Assembly: GCA_004562765.1 (NCBI GenBank)
Contig: SFRL01000015.1
Span: forward strand, 5,862-69,861
Direction of reading: 5' to 3'
Source: a bacterium
GTDB lineage: Bacteria; Bacillota; Clostridia; Lachnospirales; Lachnospiraceae
DNA length: 64,000 bases
A model generated the notes under the pieces. The model was not told where the DNA came from. It searched no databases and was given only the letters and a program-made list of their open reading frames with translations. The translations under genes were made by a program, and so were the position numbers. The first letter of the stretch is position 1, and each line of letters opens with the position of its first letter. Positions 6,811-16,487 of this stretch are shown here, piece by piece.

Positions 6811-7992
6811 ATGCAGTATCGTGTAAATCAAAAAAATGGGGATAAACTGTCGATTCTTGGTTATGGATGCCTGCGCTATACGAAAAAGGGTACGGTCATT
6901 GATCAGGAGAAAGCAGAAAAAGAGATGGCGTTGGCTGTGGAAAAGGGTGTCAATTATTTCGATACCGCTTATACCTATGGCGGCAGCGAGGTATGTCTGG
7001 GCAAGTTCCTTGCAAAGTACGGCTATCGTGACCGCGTGAAGATCGCAACCAAACTGCCTCATTACTATATAAAGAAGATTGAAGACATGGAGCGCTATTT
7101 CGCGGAGGAACTGGAACGGCTGCAGACGGATTATATCGATTATTATCTCATGCATATGCTCAATGATCCGGCGACCTGGCAACGCCTGACGGATCTTGGC
7201 ATTCAGGATTGGATCCGGGAAAAAAAGGAGTCCGGTGCGATCAAAAATATCGGCTTTTCTTTTCACGGTGGAACGGCGAAGTTCAAGGAGCTGATCGATG
7301 CATACGATTGGGATTTTTGCCAGATCCAGTACAATTATATGGATGAATATACTCAGGCAGGTATTGACGGCTTGAACTATGCGCATGAGAAAGGTATTCC
7401 GGTCATCATCATGGAACCGCTTAGGGGCGGCAGACTGGTGAACCAACTTCCTGAGGCTGCGAAGAAAGAGTTTGCGGCTGCGGATAAAGATCGCACTCCG
7501 GCCGAGTGGGGACTGCGCTGGATCTGGAATCACGAGCAGGTAAATGTCATCCTTTCGGGCATGAATGATGTGGCTCAGGTGGAGGAGAACTGCAGGATTG
7601 CTTCCGAGGCGCAGGCCCACGAGATGACAGAGGCGGATCTGCAGGTGTTTGATCGGGTCAAGGCAGAGATCAACAAGAGCGTCAAGGTCGGCTGTACCGG
7701 ATGCGGTTACTGTATGCCGTGTCCCCAGGGTGTTGATATTCCGACCTGCTTTCAGGCTTACAACCGCAGCTACACGGATAGCTGGTTTGGCGGCATGATG
7801 GCATATTTTATGTGTACGACACTGCGACAGGATAAGACGATTGCATCGAAATGTGTCGGATGCGGTAAATGTGAGAAGCATTGCCCGCAGCAGATCCATA
7901 TTCGAGAAGAACTGAAAAATGTCAAGCGCCGCATGGAGAACCCTATCTACAAGGTAGTGAAGACAGTTGCAGATAAGATTTACAAATACTAA
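6811..7992 (+). CDS. Aldo/keto reductase with C-terminal 4Fe-4S domain
   Basis: Cytoplasmic oxidoreductase, 393 residues. Residues 1 to about 280 form the AKR barrel, with tetrad-like residues in FDTAYTYGGSE, ATKLP and YLMHM. From about 290 there are two Cys clusters, CTGCGYCMPCPQGV and CVGCGKCEKHCPQ, expected to hold two 4Fe-4S centres as in clostridial ferredoxin-type AKRs. This links carbonyl reduction to ferredoxin-like electron flow; the substrate cannot be told. Start chosen at the ATG after AAAGGGG; an in-frame ATG 17 codons upstream lies inside the tRNA terminator. Monocistronic by context. Confidence 0.92.
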   Translation: MQYRVNQKNGDKLSILGYGCLRYTKKGTVIDQEKAEKEMALAVEKGVNYFDTAYTYGGSEVCLGKFLAKYGYRDRVKIATKLPHYYIKKIEDMERYFAEELERLQTDYIDYYLMHMLNDPATWQRLTDLGIQDWIREKKESGAIKNIGFSFHGGTAKFKELIDAYDWDFCQIQYNYMDEYTQAGIDGLNYAHEKGIPVIIMEPLRGGRLVNQLPEAAKKEFAAADKDRTPAEWGLRWIWNHEQVNVILSGMNDVAQVEENCRIASEAQAHEMTEADLQVFDRVKAEINKSVKVGCTGCGYCMPCPQGVDIPTCFQAYNRSYTDSWFGGMMAYFMCTTLRQDKTIASKCVGCGKCEKHCPQQIHIREELKNVKRRMENPIYKVVKTVADKIYKY

Positions 7993-8022
7993 TATTATAG
8001 TGGAATTCATTAAGTAGTGGAA

Positions 8023-8156
8023 ATTCAGGCAGGTGAGAATATTGAACACGACTTTGCCCGACCGAGCAAGCACCAACCGTCTTGCAAAATATGATAAGAA
8101 GAAAAGCGCGACGAGCGGAGGGGAACGGAGTGGCAATATCACACCTGCCTGAATTT
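8023..8156. repeat. 134-bp palindromic element with 15-bp inverted ends
   Basis: AAATTCAGGCAGGTG (8023-8037) is exactly inverted at 8142-8156. After a mismatch and a one-base bulge the pairing continues (ATATTG with CAATAT). The interior is GC-richer and non-coding (includes CTTTGCCCGACCGAGCAAGC). It lies between the aldo/keto reductase and dgt. It fits a miniature inverted-repeat element or a long RNA hairpin. Confidence 0.6.
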
Positions 8157-8203
8157 TGTCGTAAACAAATTTCTATGCAGAAAGCTCATACAAAAAAGGA
8201 AAT

Positions 8204-8232
8204 TTGTCAAAAACGCGGAAAACATATACTAG
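8204..8232 (+). promoter_or_regulatory. Candidate promoter of the dgt-dnaG-rpoD run
   Basis: TTGTCA (8204-8209), 17-base spacer, TACTAG (8227-8232), 54 bases before the dgt start. The -10 is imperfect. Confidence 0.45.
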
Positions 8233-8286
8233 AGATTTTTGTTATTGTTGATTTTTTGGGAGATACAGGAAAGGAAAAGACAACAT

Positions 8287-9294
8287 ATGACAATTCGCGA
8301 GGAACTGGAACGACGCCAGCATACGATGCTGAGTCCCTATGCCTGCATGGATGAAAATTCTGTCGGCAGGGACAGGGAAGAACCGCAGTGCGATATCCGT
8401 CCGGTCTTTCAGAGAGATCGTGACCGTATTCTGCACAGCAAGGCTTTCCGGCGCTTGAAAAACAAGACGCAGGTGTTTTTGACACCAAAAGGAGACCATT
8501 ACCGTACAAGACTTTCACATACGCTGGAGGTATCACAGAATGCACGTACGATCGCGAAGGCACTCCGGCTGAATGAGGATCTGGTGGAGGCGATCGCCCT
8601 CGGACATGATCTGGGACATACGCCTTTCGGACATGCGGGGGAGCAGATTTTAAACGAGCTTTGTGAGGGTGGATTTTCCCACAATGAACAGAGCGTGCGT
8701 GTGGTGGAGCGTCTGGAAAAAAATGGCGAGGGACTGAATCTGACATGGGAGGTCAGAGATGGTATCCGAAATCATCAGATGAGCCTGATGCCCCATACAC
8801 TGGAGGGACGAATCGTGCGCCTTTCTGATAAGATCGCCTATATCAACCATGATATCGATGATGCGATCCGTGCCAGGATCCTGGTGGAGGAGGATATCCC
8901 GATCGAGTACCGGGAGGTTCTGGGTAACAGTACCAGAGAGCGTTTGGATACGCTGGTACATAATACCATCATCAACAGTATGGATAAGAATGACATCTGC
9001 ATGTCTCCGGAGGTGGAGCAGGCGATGACCGGACTGCGCCAGTTTATGTTTGAAAACCTTTACCGCGGCTCCGTGGCAAAAACGGAGGAGGCAAAGGCAA
9101 AGGAACTGCTGCGCAAGCTGTTTCATTTTTACATGGAACAGCCGGATTTCATGCCGGAGCAGTTTACCAGGATGATCGATGCGGGTGAGAAACAGGATCG
9201 TGTTGTCTGCGACTATATTGCAGGTATGACAGACCAGTATGCGATCGCGAAATTTAATGAGTATTTTGTACCATTGGCATGGCAGGTGAATTAA
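8287..9294 (+). CDS. dgt: dGTP triphosphohydrolase-like HD protein
   Basis: 335-residue cytoplasmic HD-domain phosphohydrolase; family members split dNTPs into nucleoside and triphosphate. The HD metal site is clear: TRLSHTLEVS near 70, GHDLGHTPFGHAGE near 100, and HNEQS with a later SDKIAYINHDIDD. Start taken at MTIREELER after AGGAAAGG; sixteen upstream in-frame codons lack a ribosome-binding site. It is separated from dnaG by a single base, so the two are cotranscribed, an arrangement common in Clostridia that links nucleotide pool control to replication and sigma-factor synthesis. Confidence 0.92.
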   Translation: MTIREELERRQHTMLSPYACMDENSVGRDREEPQCDIRPVFQRDRDRILHSKAFRRLKNKTQVFLTPKGDHYRTRLSHTLEVSQNARTIAKALRLNEDLVEAIALGHDLGHTPFGHAGEQILNELCEGGFSHNEQSVRVVERLEKNGEGLNLTWEVRDGIRNHQMSLMPHTLEGRIVRLSDKIAYINHDIDDAIRARILVEEDIPIEYREVLGNSTRERLDTLVHNTIINSMDKNDICMSPEVEQAMTGLRQFMFENLYRGSVAKTEEAKAKELLRKLFHFYMEQPDFMPEQFTRMIDAGEKQDRVVCDYIAGMTDQYAIAKFNEYFVPLAWQVN

Positions 9295-9295
9295 A

Positions 9296-11059
9296 ATGCC
9301 TTTTTATTCCGATGATTTAGTGGAAGAGGTACGTTCACGCAGTGATATCGTGGATGTGATCTCACAATATGTAAAGCTGCACAAACGGGGCAGCAATTAT
9401 GTGGGGCTGTGCCCGTTTCATAATGAAAAGACAGGTTCCTTTACCGTGTCGGCTTCGAAACAGATGTACTATTGTTTCGGTTGTGGTGCGGGTGGTAACG
9501 TGATCACGTTCCTTATGAACTATGAGAATGCGACGTTCCCGGAGGCGCTGCAGGAGTTGGCTGACCGTGCCGGAGTGGAGCTTCCCAAGCAGGAGGTATC
9601 CGCGGAGGCAAAGCGGCAGGCGGACAAGCGTAGCCGCCTGTTAGAGGTGCAGAAGGAAGCCGCAAAATATTACTATGCACTGTTGCGCAACCCGCGCGGT
9701 AAGCAGGCGTACGAATATTTTCGGAAAAGAAAGCTCTCAGATGAGACGATGCGAAAATTCGGGCTTGGCTATTCGGATAAGTACAGCGATGATCTGTACC
9801 GTTATTTGAAAAAGAAGGGCTATGAGGATGAACTGCTCAAAGAGTCGGGCCTTGTGACCTTTGATGAAAAACGCGGTGGACATGACAAATTCTGGAATCG
9901 TGCGATGTTTCCCATCATGGATGTGCGCGGCAAAGTCATTGGCTTTGGCGGGCGTGTCATGGGAGAGGGCGAGCCGAAATACCTGAACTCTCCGGAAACA
10001 CTGATCTTTGATAAATCCAGAAATCTGTATGCGCTGAATATTGCGCGTGCAACAAAAAAGCCCCAGATGCTCTTGTGCGAGGGCTATATGGATGTGATCG
10101 CCTTGCATCAGGCAGGCTTTGACAACGCAGTGGCATCACTTGGAACCGCATTTACGACAGGACACGCGAGCCTTTTAAAACGCTACACAAAGGAGGTCTA
10201 CCTGACCTTTGACAGTGACGGAGCCGGTATCAAGGCGGCGCTGCGTGCGATCCCTATTTTAAAAGAAGTTGGGCTCACCGCGAAGGTCATCCATATGGAG
10301 CCCTATAAGGACCCGGATGAATTTATCAAGGCGCTCGGTGCGGAGGAGTACCAGAAGCGCATTGATGAGGCGGAAAACAGCTTTTTCTTTGAACTTCGGG
10401 TGCTGGAGCAAAACTATGATATGCGCGATCCCGAGAGCAAGACGGCCTTTCATAATGAGGTGGCGCGCCGGTTGCTGGGTTTTTCCGAGGAACTGGAGCG
10501 GGAAAACTATATTACCGCCACGGCAGAGCGTTACCACATCAGCTATGAGCAGCTGCGAAAGCTGGTCAATACACTGGGGGCTAAAGGACTGGGCGCAAAG
10601 CCTGCGCAGGCGGAACCTGTACAGCCGAAGTCCGGCATGAACCATAAAAACAAGCGGGAGGATGGCAATCATCAGGCACAGAAGCTGCTTTTGACGTGGC
10701 TGGTTGATCGACCGCAGCTGTATGAACAGGTCAAAAAAGAGATTACGCCAGAGGATTTTACGGAGGAATTATATCGAAAAGTGGCTACACTTTTATATGA
10801 GCAGTACGAAAAGGGTGTAGCGAATCCGGCGCAGATCATCAGTACCTTCTCCGATGAGGAGGAACAGCGCACGGTGGCGGGACTTTTTCATGCGAGGCTG
10901 CCGGAACTGACATCGACGCAGGATCAGGAGAAAGCGCTGCGGGATGTGATCGCCCGTATGAAGCGGGACAGCCTGGAAGCAAAAAAGGAGCGGGTCGATG
11001 CGACAAATCTGGAAGAAATGCAGCGATTTATTGACGCGGCAAAGGCCAGTAAGCGCTAA
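9296..11059 (+). CDS. dnaG: DNA primase
   Basis: Makes RNA primers at the replication fork together with DnaB. 587 residues. The CHC2 zinc finger is at about 38-65 (CPFHNEKTGSF, then YYCFGCGAGGN); the catalytic core and TOPRIM region at about 120-350 include EGYMDVIALHQ and TFDSDGAG. The C-terminal part, from about 450, is the helicase-interaction domain. Length is normal. It starts one base after dgt and is followed by rpoD, the conserved macromolecular-synthesis order of Firmicutes. Confidence 0.97.
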   Translation: MPFYSDDLVEEVRSRSDIVDVISQYVKLHKRGSNYVGLCPFHNEKTGSFTVSASKQMYYCFGCGAGGNVITFLMNYENATFPEALQELADRAGVELPKQEVSAEAKRQADKRSRLLEVQKEAAKYYYALLRNPRGKQAYEYFRKRKLSDETMRKFGLGYSDKYSDDLYRYLKKKGYEDELLKESGLVTFDEKRGGHDKFWNRAMFPIMDVRGKVIGFGGRVMGEGEPKYLNSPETLIFDKSRNLYALNIARATKKPQMLLCEGYMDVIALHQAGFDNAVASLGTAFTTGHASLLKRYTKEVYLTFDSDGAGIKAALRAIPILKEVGLTAKVIHMEPYKDPDEFIKALGAEEYQKRIDEAENSFFFELRVLEQNYDMRDPESKTAFHNEVARRLLGFSEELERENYITATAERYHISYEQLRKLVNTLGAKGLGAKPAQAEPVQPKSGMNHKNKREDGNHQAQKLLLTWLVDRPQLYEQVKKEITPEDFTEELYRKVATLLYEQYEKGVANPAQIISTFSDEEEQRTVAGLFHARLPELTSTQDQEKALRDVIARMKRDSLEAKKERVDATNLEEMQRFIDAAKASKR

Positions 11060-11121
11060 AACACATAATATTCCTTAAAACAGGACAGTATATATATTAA
11101 CCATGAGAGGATGGAAACAAA

Positions 11122-12282
11122 ATGGAAAACAAGAAATCTACGAAAGCAAAAACTGAGAAAGAAAGCGCAGAGGCAGCAGCGGCAGCCGCTTCCCAGCAGC
11201 AGTTTCTTGCAAAACTGAATGATCTGTTGGAAATGGCAAAGAAAAAGAAGAATATGCTTGAGTATCAGGAGATCAGTGAATATTTCAAGGATATGAACCT
11301 CAATGCAGAGCAGTTTGAGGAGATCCTGGAATTCATGGAGGCGCACAATATCGATGTGCTGCGTATTTCCGATGACGACGATGAGGATATTCTGCTGGAC
11401 GATGAGGACGAGGTAGAGGTAGAGCAGATCGATCTGTCTGTGCCTGACGGCGTCAGCATCGAGGATCCTGTGCGCATGTATTTAAAAGAGATCGGTAAGG
11501 TACCTCTGTTGTCCGCAGAGGAGGAGATCGAGCTTGCAAAGCGCATGGAGCTGGGCGATATGGAGGCAAAGAAACGTCTGGCAGAGGCAAATTTACGTCT
11601 TGTTGTCAGCATCGCAAAGCGCTATGTGGGACGTGGTATGCTGTTTCTTGACCTGATCCAGGAGGGAAATCTTGGTCTGATCAAGGCAGTTGAAAAGTTC
11701 GATTACCGCAAGGGCTACAAGTTTTCCACGTACGCGACATGGTGGATCCGTCAGGCGATCACCCGTGCCATTGCGGACCAGGCGCGTACGATCCGTATTC
11801 CGGTGCACATGGTTGAGACGATCAATAAGTTGATCCGTGTGTCCAGACAGTTACTGCAGGAGTTGGGACGTGAACCTACCCCGGAGGAGATCGCAGCAGA
11901 GATGAACATGCCGGTGGAGCGTGTTCGCGAGATCTTAAAGATTTCTCAGGAGCCGGTATCGCTGGAGACTCCCATCGGTGAGGAGGAGGATTCACATCTC
12001 GGTGATTTCATTCAGGATGACAATGTTCCGGTGCCTGCGGACGCAGCTGCGTTTACCCTGTTAAAAGAACAGCTGGAGGAAGTGCTCAGCACACTCACAG
12101 AGCGAGAGAAAAAGGTGCTTACACTGCGTTTCGGACTGGAGGACGGACGTGCCAGAACGTTGGAGGAGGTCGGCAGAGAGTTCAATGTCACACGTGAGCG
12201 TATCCGTCAGATCGAGGCGAAGGCACTGCGCAAGCTGCGTCACCCCAGCCGCAGCAGAAAATTAAAGGATTATCTGGAGTAA
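11122..12282 (+). CDS. rpoD: Primary sigma factor of RNA polymerase
   Basis: 386 residues, the usual length for Gram-positive SigA. It has an N-terminal Lys/Glu/Ala-rich segment with region 1.1, region 1.2 (DPVRMYLKEIG), region 2 with the -10-binding block YKFSTYATWWIRQAI, region 3 (ANLRLV... and IPVHMVETINKL), and region 4 with the -35 helix-turn-helix (TLEEVGREFNVTRERIRQIEAKALRKLR). RBS GAGAGGATGG precedes the ATG. It follows dnaG by about 60 bases and is followed by trmK after one base. Confidence 0.98.
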   Translation: MENKKSTKAKTEKESAEAAAAAASQQQFLAKLNDLLEMAKKKKNMLEYQEISEYFKDMNLNAEQFEEILEFMEAHNIDVLRISDDDDEDILLDDEDEVEVEQIDLSVPDGVSIEDPVRMYLKEIGKVPLLSAEEEIELAKRMELGDMEAKKRLAEANLRLVVSIAKRYVGRGMLFLDLIQEGNLGLIKAVEKFDYRKGYKFSTYATWWIRQAITRAIADQARTIRIPVHMVETINKLIRVSRQLLQELGREPTPEEIAAEMNMPVERVREILKISQEPVSLETPIGEEEDSHLGDFIQDDNVPVPADAAAFTLLKEQLEEVLSTLTEREKKVLTLRFGLEDGRARTLEEVGREFNVTRERIRQIEAKALRKLRHPSRSRKLKDYLE

Positions 12283-12283
12283 A

Positions 12284-13018
12284 ATGAATCGTTTATCGGA
12301 AAGACTATTGCATATTGCAGGACAGGTACGTGCCGGGCAGACACTGGCAGATGTGGGCTGCGACCACGGCTATCTTCCGATATATCTTGTGCAGAAGGGC
12401 TGTATGCAGCGGGCAATTGCCATGGACATTAATGAGGGACCGCTGCAGCGGGCTATGGAGCACATCGAGCGGGAGGCGCTGGGGGACTACATACAGACGC
12501 GGCAGTCTGATGGACTGGAAAAGTTGTCTCCCGGTGAGGCGGATGCGGTGATCATTGCAGGCATGGGCGGAAATCTGACAATAGACATTTTAACACGTGG
12601 GGAAACCGTTGTCCGCACGCTGGATCAGTTGATTCTGGAGCCGCAGTCAGAACTGGCTGCGGTCCGTGCATTTTTACGGGAAAATGATTATTTCATAGAG
12701 GTGGAGGATCTGGTTCTGGAGGACGGAAAATATTACCCGATCCTGCGTGTGTTACCAAAAAAATCCTCAGATGTTCAGATGTTTTCTGAGGAAAGCGGGC
12801 TGCCGCTTGCGGTGTTGGACGCATATGGGCATCGCCTGCTGGCGGAGCATCACCCGGTTCTTCTCAGATTTCTGAAAAAGGAGCGTCAGCAGTGTGAGCA
12901 GATTCTGGCAGGACTTCCCGCGGAGGAGGAAGCGTCAGAGCGGATCGCGCAGCGCAGAGCGGAGCTTATGGAAAAAATGGAGCGAAACCGGGCTGCGGAA
13001 GCATACATGGAAATATAG
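12284..13018 (+). CDS. trmK: tRNA (adenine-22-N1)-methyltransferase
   Basis: Rossmann-fold SAM methyltransferase that makes m1A22 in tRNA. 244 residues. The SAM-binding motif is ADVGCDHGYLPIYL near 20, with AGMGGNLTIDIL near 90. The C-terminal part is helical. Located one base behind rpoD and followed by the Nif3-like gene, the same order as rpoD-trmK-yqfO in Bacillus, which supports the assignment. Confidence 0.9.
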   Translation: MNRLSERLLHIAGQVRAGQTLADVGCDHGYLPIYLVQKGCMQRAIAMDINEGPLQRAMEHIEREALGDYIQTRQSDGLEKLSPGEADAVIIAGMGGNLTIDILTRGETVVRTLDQLILEPQSELAAVRAFLRENDYFIEVEDLVLEDGKYYPILRVLPKKSSDVQMFSEESGLPLAVLDAYGHRLLAEHHPVLLRFLKKERQQCEQILAGLPAEEEASERIAQRRAELMEKMERNRAAEAYMEI

Positions 13019-13093
13019 CAAACACATGTGTTACAAACGAGTCTGAAACATATTTTGTGTAGGAAAAGCACATGAGAGAGGGCGGACGATAAT

Positions 13094-13876
13094 ATGATTT
13101 TAGGAGATCTTATTGCGCGGCTTCAGGCGGTTGCGCCTGAGGATTTTGCGCAGGATTGGGATAACGTGGGACTTCTGGTGGGAGATCGGAAACAGGAGAT
13201 CAAAAAGATCTTTATCGCGCTGGACGCGGATGAGGCTGCGATCGCGCAGGCAAAGGCGGTTGGGGCGCAACTTCTGTTGACACATCATCCGCTGATCTTT
13301 TCACCGCTCAAAAAAGTAAATTGCGACAACTTTATCAGCGCCCGTGTGGTGGAACTTCTGCGTTCGCAGATGAGTTGCTATGCGATGCACACGAATTTTG
13401 ACGCTGCGCATATGGGAACGCTTGCGGCAGAGCGTATGGGACTTATCGTCGAGGGGCCGCTTGCAGATATTTTTTCAAGAGACGGCGTGGACTATGGCAT
13501 CGGTGTCGTGGGCAGGTTTGGAGAGGTGATGCAGCTGGAGCAGCTGGCCGAACTTGTCAAATGGAAATTTGATCTGTCGACAGTAAAGGTGTTTGGCGAC
13601 CTAAAGTCAGGCGTAAAGCGTGTTGCTGTCTGCCCCGGATCAGGAAAAAGTACGATCAGGGATGCGATCGCGGCCGGTACACAGGTGCTGATCACCGGAG
13701 ACATTGACCATCACAGCGGCATCGATGCGGTGGCGCAGGGGTTGTCCATCATAGATGCCGGACATTACGGGATCGAGCATATTTTTATTGATTATATGAA
13801 GGAATATTTAGAAGCGCATTTGCAGGGTGTGGAGATCTTTGCGCAGCAGCGTAGGGATCCGTTTATTGTTTTATAA
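13094..13876 (+). CDS. Nif3-like dinuclear metal centre protein (YqfO type)
   Basis: 260 residues with the Nif3/NGG1p signatures: WDNVGLLVG near 22, LLTHHPLIF near 65 with the metal-binding histidines, CYAMHTNFDAA near 97, and near the C-terminus ITGDIDHHSGI and DAGHYGIEHIF. Members bind two divalent metals; the function is still debated, with a GTP cyclohydrolase-like activity proposed for some. This is the short form without the PII-like insert. Follows trmK by 75 bases. Confidence 0.9.
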   Translation: MILGDLIARLQAVAPEDFAQDWDNVGLLVGDRKQEIKKIFIALDADEAAIAQAKAVGAQLLLTHHPLIFSPLKKVNCDNFISARVVELLRSQMSCYAMHTNFDAAHMGTLAAERMGLIVEGPLADIFSRDGVDYGIGVVGRFGEVMQLEQLAELVKWKFDLSTVKVFGDLKSGVKRVAVCPGSGKSTIRDAIAAGTQVLITGDIDHHSGIDAVAQGLSIIDAGHYGIEHIFIDYMKEYLEAHLQGVEIFAQQRRDPFIVL

Positions 13877-13936
13877 AGATGGTTCGGCGAAAAGGTCGGA
13901 ATCGTCATGTGTCAAAGGAGACAGGGGGTGTTTGAG

Positions 13937-15589
13937 ATGAGTAAGATCATCATTGATGGAAAAGAGGTCGAATACCAGCAGGGTACGACCTATGAACAGA
14001 TCGCAAAGGACTTTCAGAAGGACTTTGAGCAGGAGATCGCGCTTGTATTTTTTAACGGAAGACTTCGGGAGTTGAACAAAAGCGTGAAGGAGGACGGTAC
14101 GCTCTCCTTTGTGACTTTAGCCGACAAGCCGGGCGTGAAAGCATACCGGCGTACGGTGGTGCTCCTCATGCAGAAAGCACTGGACGATCTGTATGGAGAA
14201 AAAGGTGTGGGCGTTCGCGTCCTGCAGACCACCGGAAACGGACAGTACTGTGAGCTGACCGGTACGGATATGGAAGTGACGGATGAGCTGCTGAGAGAAC
14301 TCAGCGCAGAAATGCGCCGCCTGATCGATGCGGATCTCCCCATCAGTAAGGAAAATCATTCCACGGCGGAGGCAGTGAAGCTGTTTCATGAGCTTGGAAT
14401 GACTGACAAGGAAAAACTTTTTGGTTACCGCCGCAGCTCCCGTGTGAATATCTATGAGCTGGACGGCTATCGTGACTATTTTTACGGTTATATGCTGCCT
14501 TCCACCGGGTATGTGAAAAACTTCAATCTGATCCGGTATAGTAACGGTTTTGTGTTGTTATACCCCGATGCAAAGACCGGGATCGTCAGCGAATATCATC
14601 CCTCCGATAAGCTGTTTGCCACACAGCGCGAGTGCAGCAAGTGGGGCGAGAAGATGGGTGTGAAAAATATCGGAGAGCTGAATGAAGCCATTGCCACCGG
14701 AAGGATACAGGATATCATCCTGATGCAGGAGGCACAGATGGAGTCCCGTATCGGCGAGCTGGCAGATATCATAGCCAATGCCGGAAACAAGAAATTTATC
14801 ATGATCGCAGGTCCTTCCTCATCAGGAAAAACCACATTTTCCCACCGGTTGTCTATTCATCTGTCATCTCTTGGCATGAAGCCACATCCGATCCCGTTAG
14901 ACGATTACTATCTGGATCGTGACAAGACGCCCCGTGACGAGAACGGAAATTACGACTTCGAGTGCCTGGAGGCACTGGATGTCGAACTGTTTAATAAAGA
15001 TATGTCAGCGCTTCTCGCAGGAGAGCGCGTGGAGTTGCCGACCTTTAATTTCAAGACCGGAAAGCGGGAATACCGCGGAAAATACATGCAGCTGGGACCG
15101 GAGGATGTTCTGGTCATCGAGGGTATCCACGGACTGAACGACAAGCTGTCCTATTCCCTGCCGGGTGAGAGCAAGTTTAAGATCTATATCAGTGCACTGA
15201 CACAGCTTGCCATCGACGAGCACAATGCGCTGCCCACCACGGACGGCAGACTGATCCGCCGGATCGTGCGTGATGCCAGAACAAGAGGCACCTCCGCACA
15301 GGAGACGATCGCGATGTGGGATTCTGTGCGCAGAGGCGAGGAAAAATATATTTTCCCCTTCCAGGAGGGCGCAGACTATATCTTTAACTCCGCGCTGATC
15401 TACGAACTGGCAGTGCTCAAGCTCTATGCAGAGCCGCAGTTGTTCAATATCCCGAAGGATGCGCCGGAGTACGTGGAGGCGAAGCGTCTGCTGAAATTCC
15501 TTGACTATTTCCTCGCTATCCCCAGTGAGAACATCCATCACAATTCTCTTGTGAGGGAGTTTATCGGAGGCAGCTGTTTTAACGTGTAA
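13937..15589 (+). CDS. Nucleoside (uridine-type) kinase with TGS-like N-terminus
   Basis: 550 residues. The N-terminal part (1-230) resembles the TGS and second additional domain of threonyl-tRNA synthetase (GKEVEYQQGTTYEQIA). The C-terminal half is a uridine kinase/phosphoribulokinase fold, with Walker A GPSSSGKTTFSHRL at about 292 and substrate-site residues LDDYYLDRDKTPRDENG. This fusion is common in Clostridia and Thermotoga; the in vivo substrate is uncertain. Start set at MSKIII after GGGGGTG; ten codons upstream in frame lack support. Confidence 0.9.
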   Translation: MSKIIIDGKEVEYQQGTTYEQIAKDFQKDFEQEIALVFFNGRLRELNKSVKEDGTLSFVTLADKPGVKAYRRTVVLLMQKALDDLYGEKGVGVRVLQTTGNGQYCELTGTDMEVTDELLRELSAEMRRLIDADLPISKENHSTAEAVKLFHELGMTDKEKLFGYRRSSRVNIYELDGYRDYFYGYMLPSTGYVKNFNLIRYSNGFVLLYPDAKTGIVSEYHPSDKLFATQRECSKWGEKMGVKNIGELNEAIATGRIQDIILMQEAQMESRIGELADIIANAGNKKFIMIAGPSSSGKTTFSHRLSIHLSSLGMKPHPIPLDDYYLDRDKTPRDENGNYDFECLEALDVELFNKDMSALLAGERVELPTFNFKTGKREYRGKYMQLGPEDVLVIEGIHGLNDKLSYSLPGESKFKIYISALTQLAIDEHNALPTTDGRLIRRIVRDARTRGTSAQETIAMWDSVRRGEEKYIFPFQEGADYIFNSALIYELAVLKLYAEPQLFNIPKDAPEYVEAKRLLKFLDYFLAIPSENIHHNSLVREFIGGSCFNV

Positions 15590-15650
15590 AGATGAATGCT
15601 TGGAAATAAGGTGAAATCTGGTAAGAGAAAAATCATTGAGATTGCTAAGA

Positions 15651-15683
15651 TACCCTGACTGGTTATTAAGACCTGTCAGGGTA
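15651..15683. other. Hairpin between convergent genes
   Basis: 9-bp perfect arms TACCCTGAC/GTCAGGGTA plus an inner GGT/ACC. It sits between the kinase gene (plus) and the DUF2798 gene (minus) and probably acts as a weak two-way terminator, though there is no clear T-run on either side. Confidence 0.5.
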
Positions 15684-15718
15684 AAATAATCTGGTTATTT
15701 ACAGAGATTTTTTATCGC

Positions 15719-16285
15719 TCATTTGTTCAGCGAGTTTCGGGCAGCTATGTCTTTTGCAAAAAGTTTTCCAAATATCCATCTCACAAAAGGTTGAATAAAA
15801 AATATCTGCGAGAAGAAGGCAAATGGGAAATTAAAGCAAATCAACTTTAACCAATTAGCAAAAAGTGTGAAAATATTAAATCCTGCGTAGTATGGGTAAT
15901 ACATCCATGCGGCTAAAAAACTCATTAGCGGGCACATAATGAGTACTGTACAACTAATAATAACCGTTTCAAATATCATAGGGTGATTATTTTTTGGATC
16001 AAACATCTTACATGTCATCTTAAATGATAGCGGACTTCCAATGATACATTCAAGTATGTATGCGCAACAAAACTCTATGAGTATCACTGACCAAATAGGA
16101 AGCATGTTACCAAACATATACACACCACCTTGACTGTTAATTGCATGAAGTACACTGTCTGCATTGTTGATCTGCATCAACGTGTTTCCATTGATCACAT
16201 AAAGACTGTAAAATACATATCCATGTACTGTGACTACTACTGTGAGAAAGGCAAATACCATCCTCTGAAATTGATTTCTAGGCAT
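15719..16285 (-). CDS. DUF2798-type membrane protein
   Basis: 188 residues with four hydrophobic segments, at about 8-30, 58-82, 100-128 and 140-170. The N-terminus (MPRNQFQRMVFAFLTVVVTV) and the spacing of helices resemble DUF2798 proteins, whose function is unknown. Good ribosome-binding site (AAGGAGA). It stands alone between a convergent hairpin and a divergent AT-rich intergenic region. Its lower GC than the housekeeping block to its left marks the start of an accessory zone. Confidence 0.7.
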   Translation of the reverse strand: MPRNQFQRMVFAFLTVVVTVHGYVFYSLYVINGNTLMQINNADSVLHAINSQGGVYMFGNMLPIWSVILIEFCCAYILECIIGSPLSFKMTCKMFDPKNNHPMIFETVIISCTVLIMCPLMSFLAAWMYYPYYAGFNIFTLFANWLKLICFNFPFAFFSQIFFIQPFVRWIFGKLFAKDIAARNSLNK

Positions 16286-16487
16286 ATTATTTTCTCCTTT
16301 TTTTCAAACAAAAAGACACATGTGAGACAATTGTACATCTGACGGTTATACTCAGCTTTTAAGAATACATATTTACCGTGATCAGATTTACGTGTTGTAT
16401 ACACCACATGTGTCGTTTATGTTTGTTATTTATTTTTATGTATCATATCACATTTATGGAAATGATGTAAGCATAAAATTTTCAGTT
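16286..16487. other. AT-rich intergenic region with CACATGTG motifs
   Basis: No gene seen. GACACATGTG near 16316 is inverted as CACATGTGTC near 16403; both contain the palindrome CACATGTG. They may be regulator sites for the DUF2798 gene; no stronger claim is possible. Confidence 0.3.

Noticed and set aside
6478..8142. Minus-strand open frame of 554 codons across tRNA-Leu and the aldo/keto reductase
   Set aside because: It runs antisense to a well-supported reductase and through a tRNA gene, with no recognisable domain. Shadow of biased codon use.
15590..15718. Riboswitch or T-box before the DUF2798 gene
   Set aside because: Only a simple hairpin between convergent genes; no conserved riboswitch elements.
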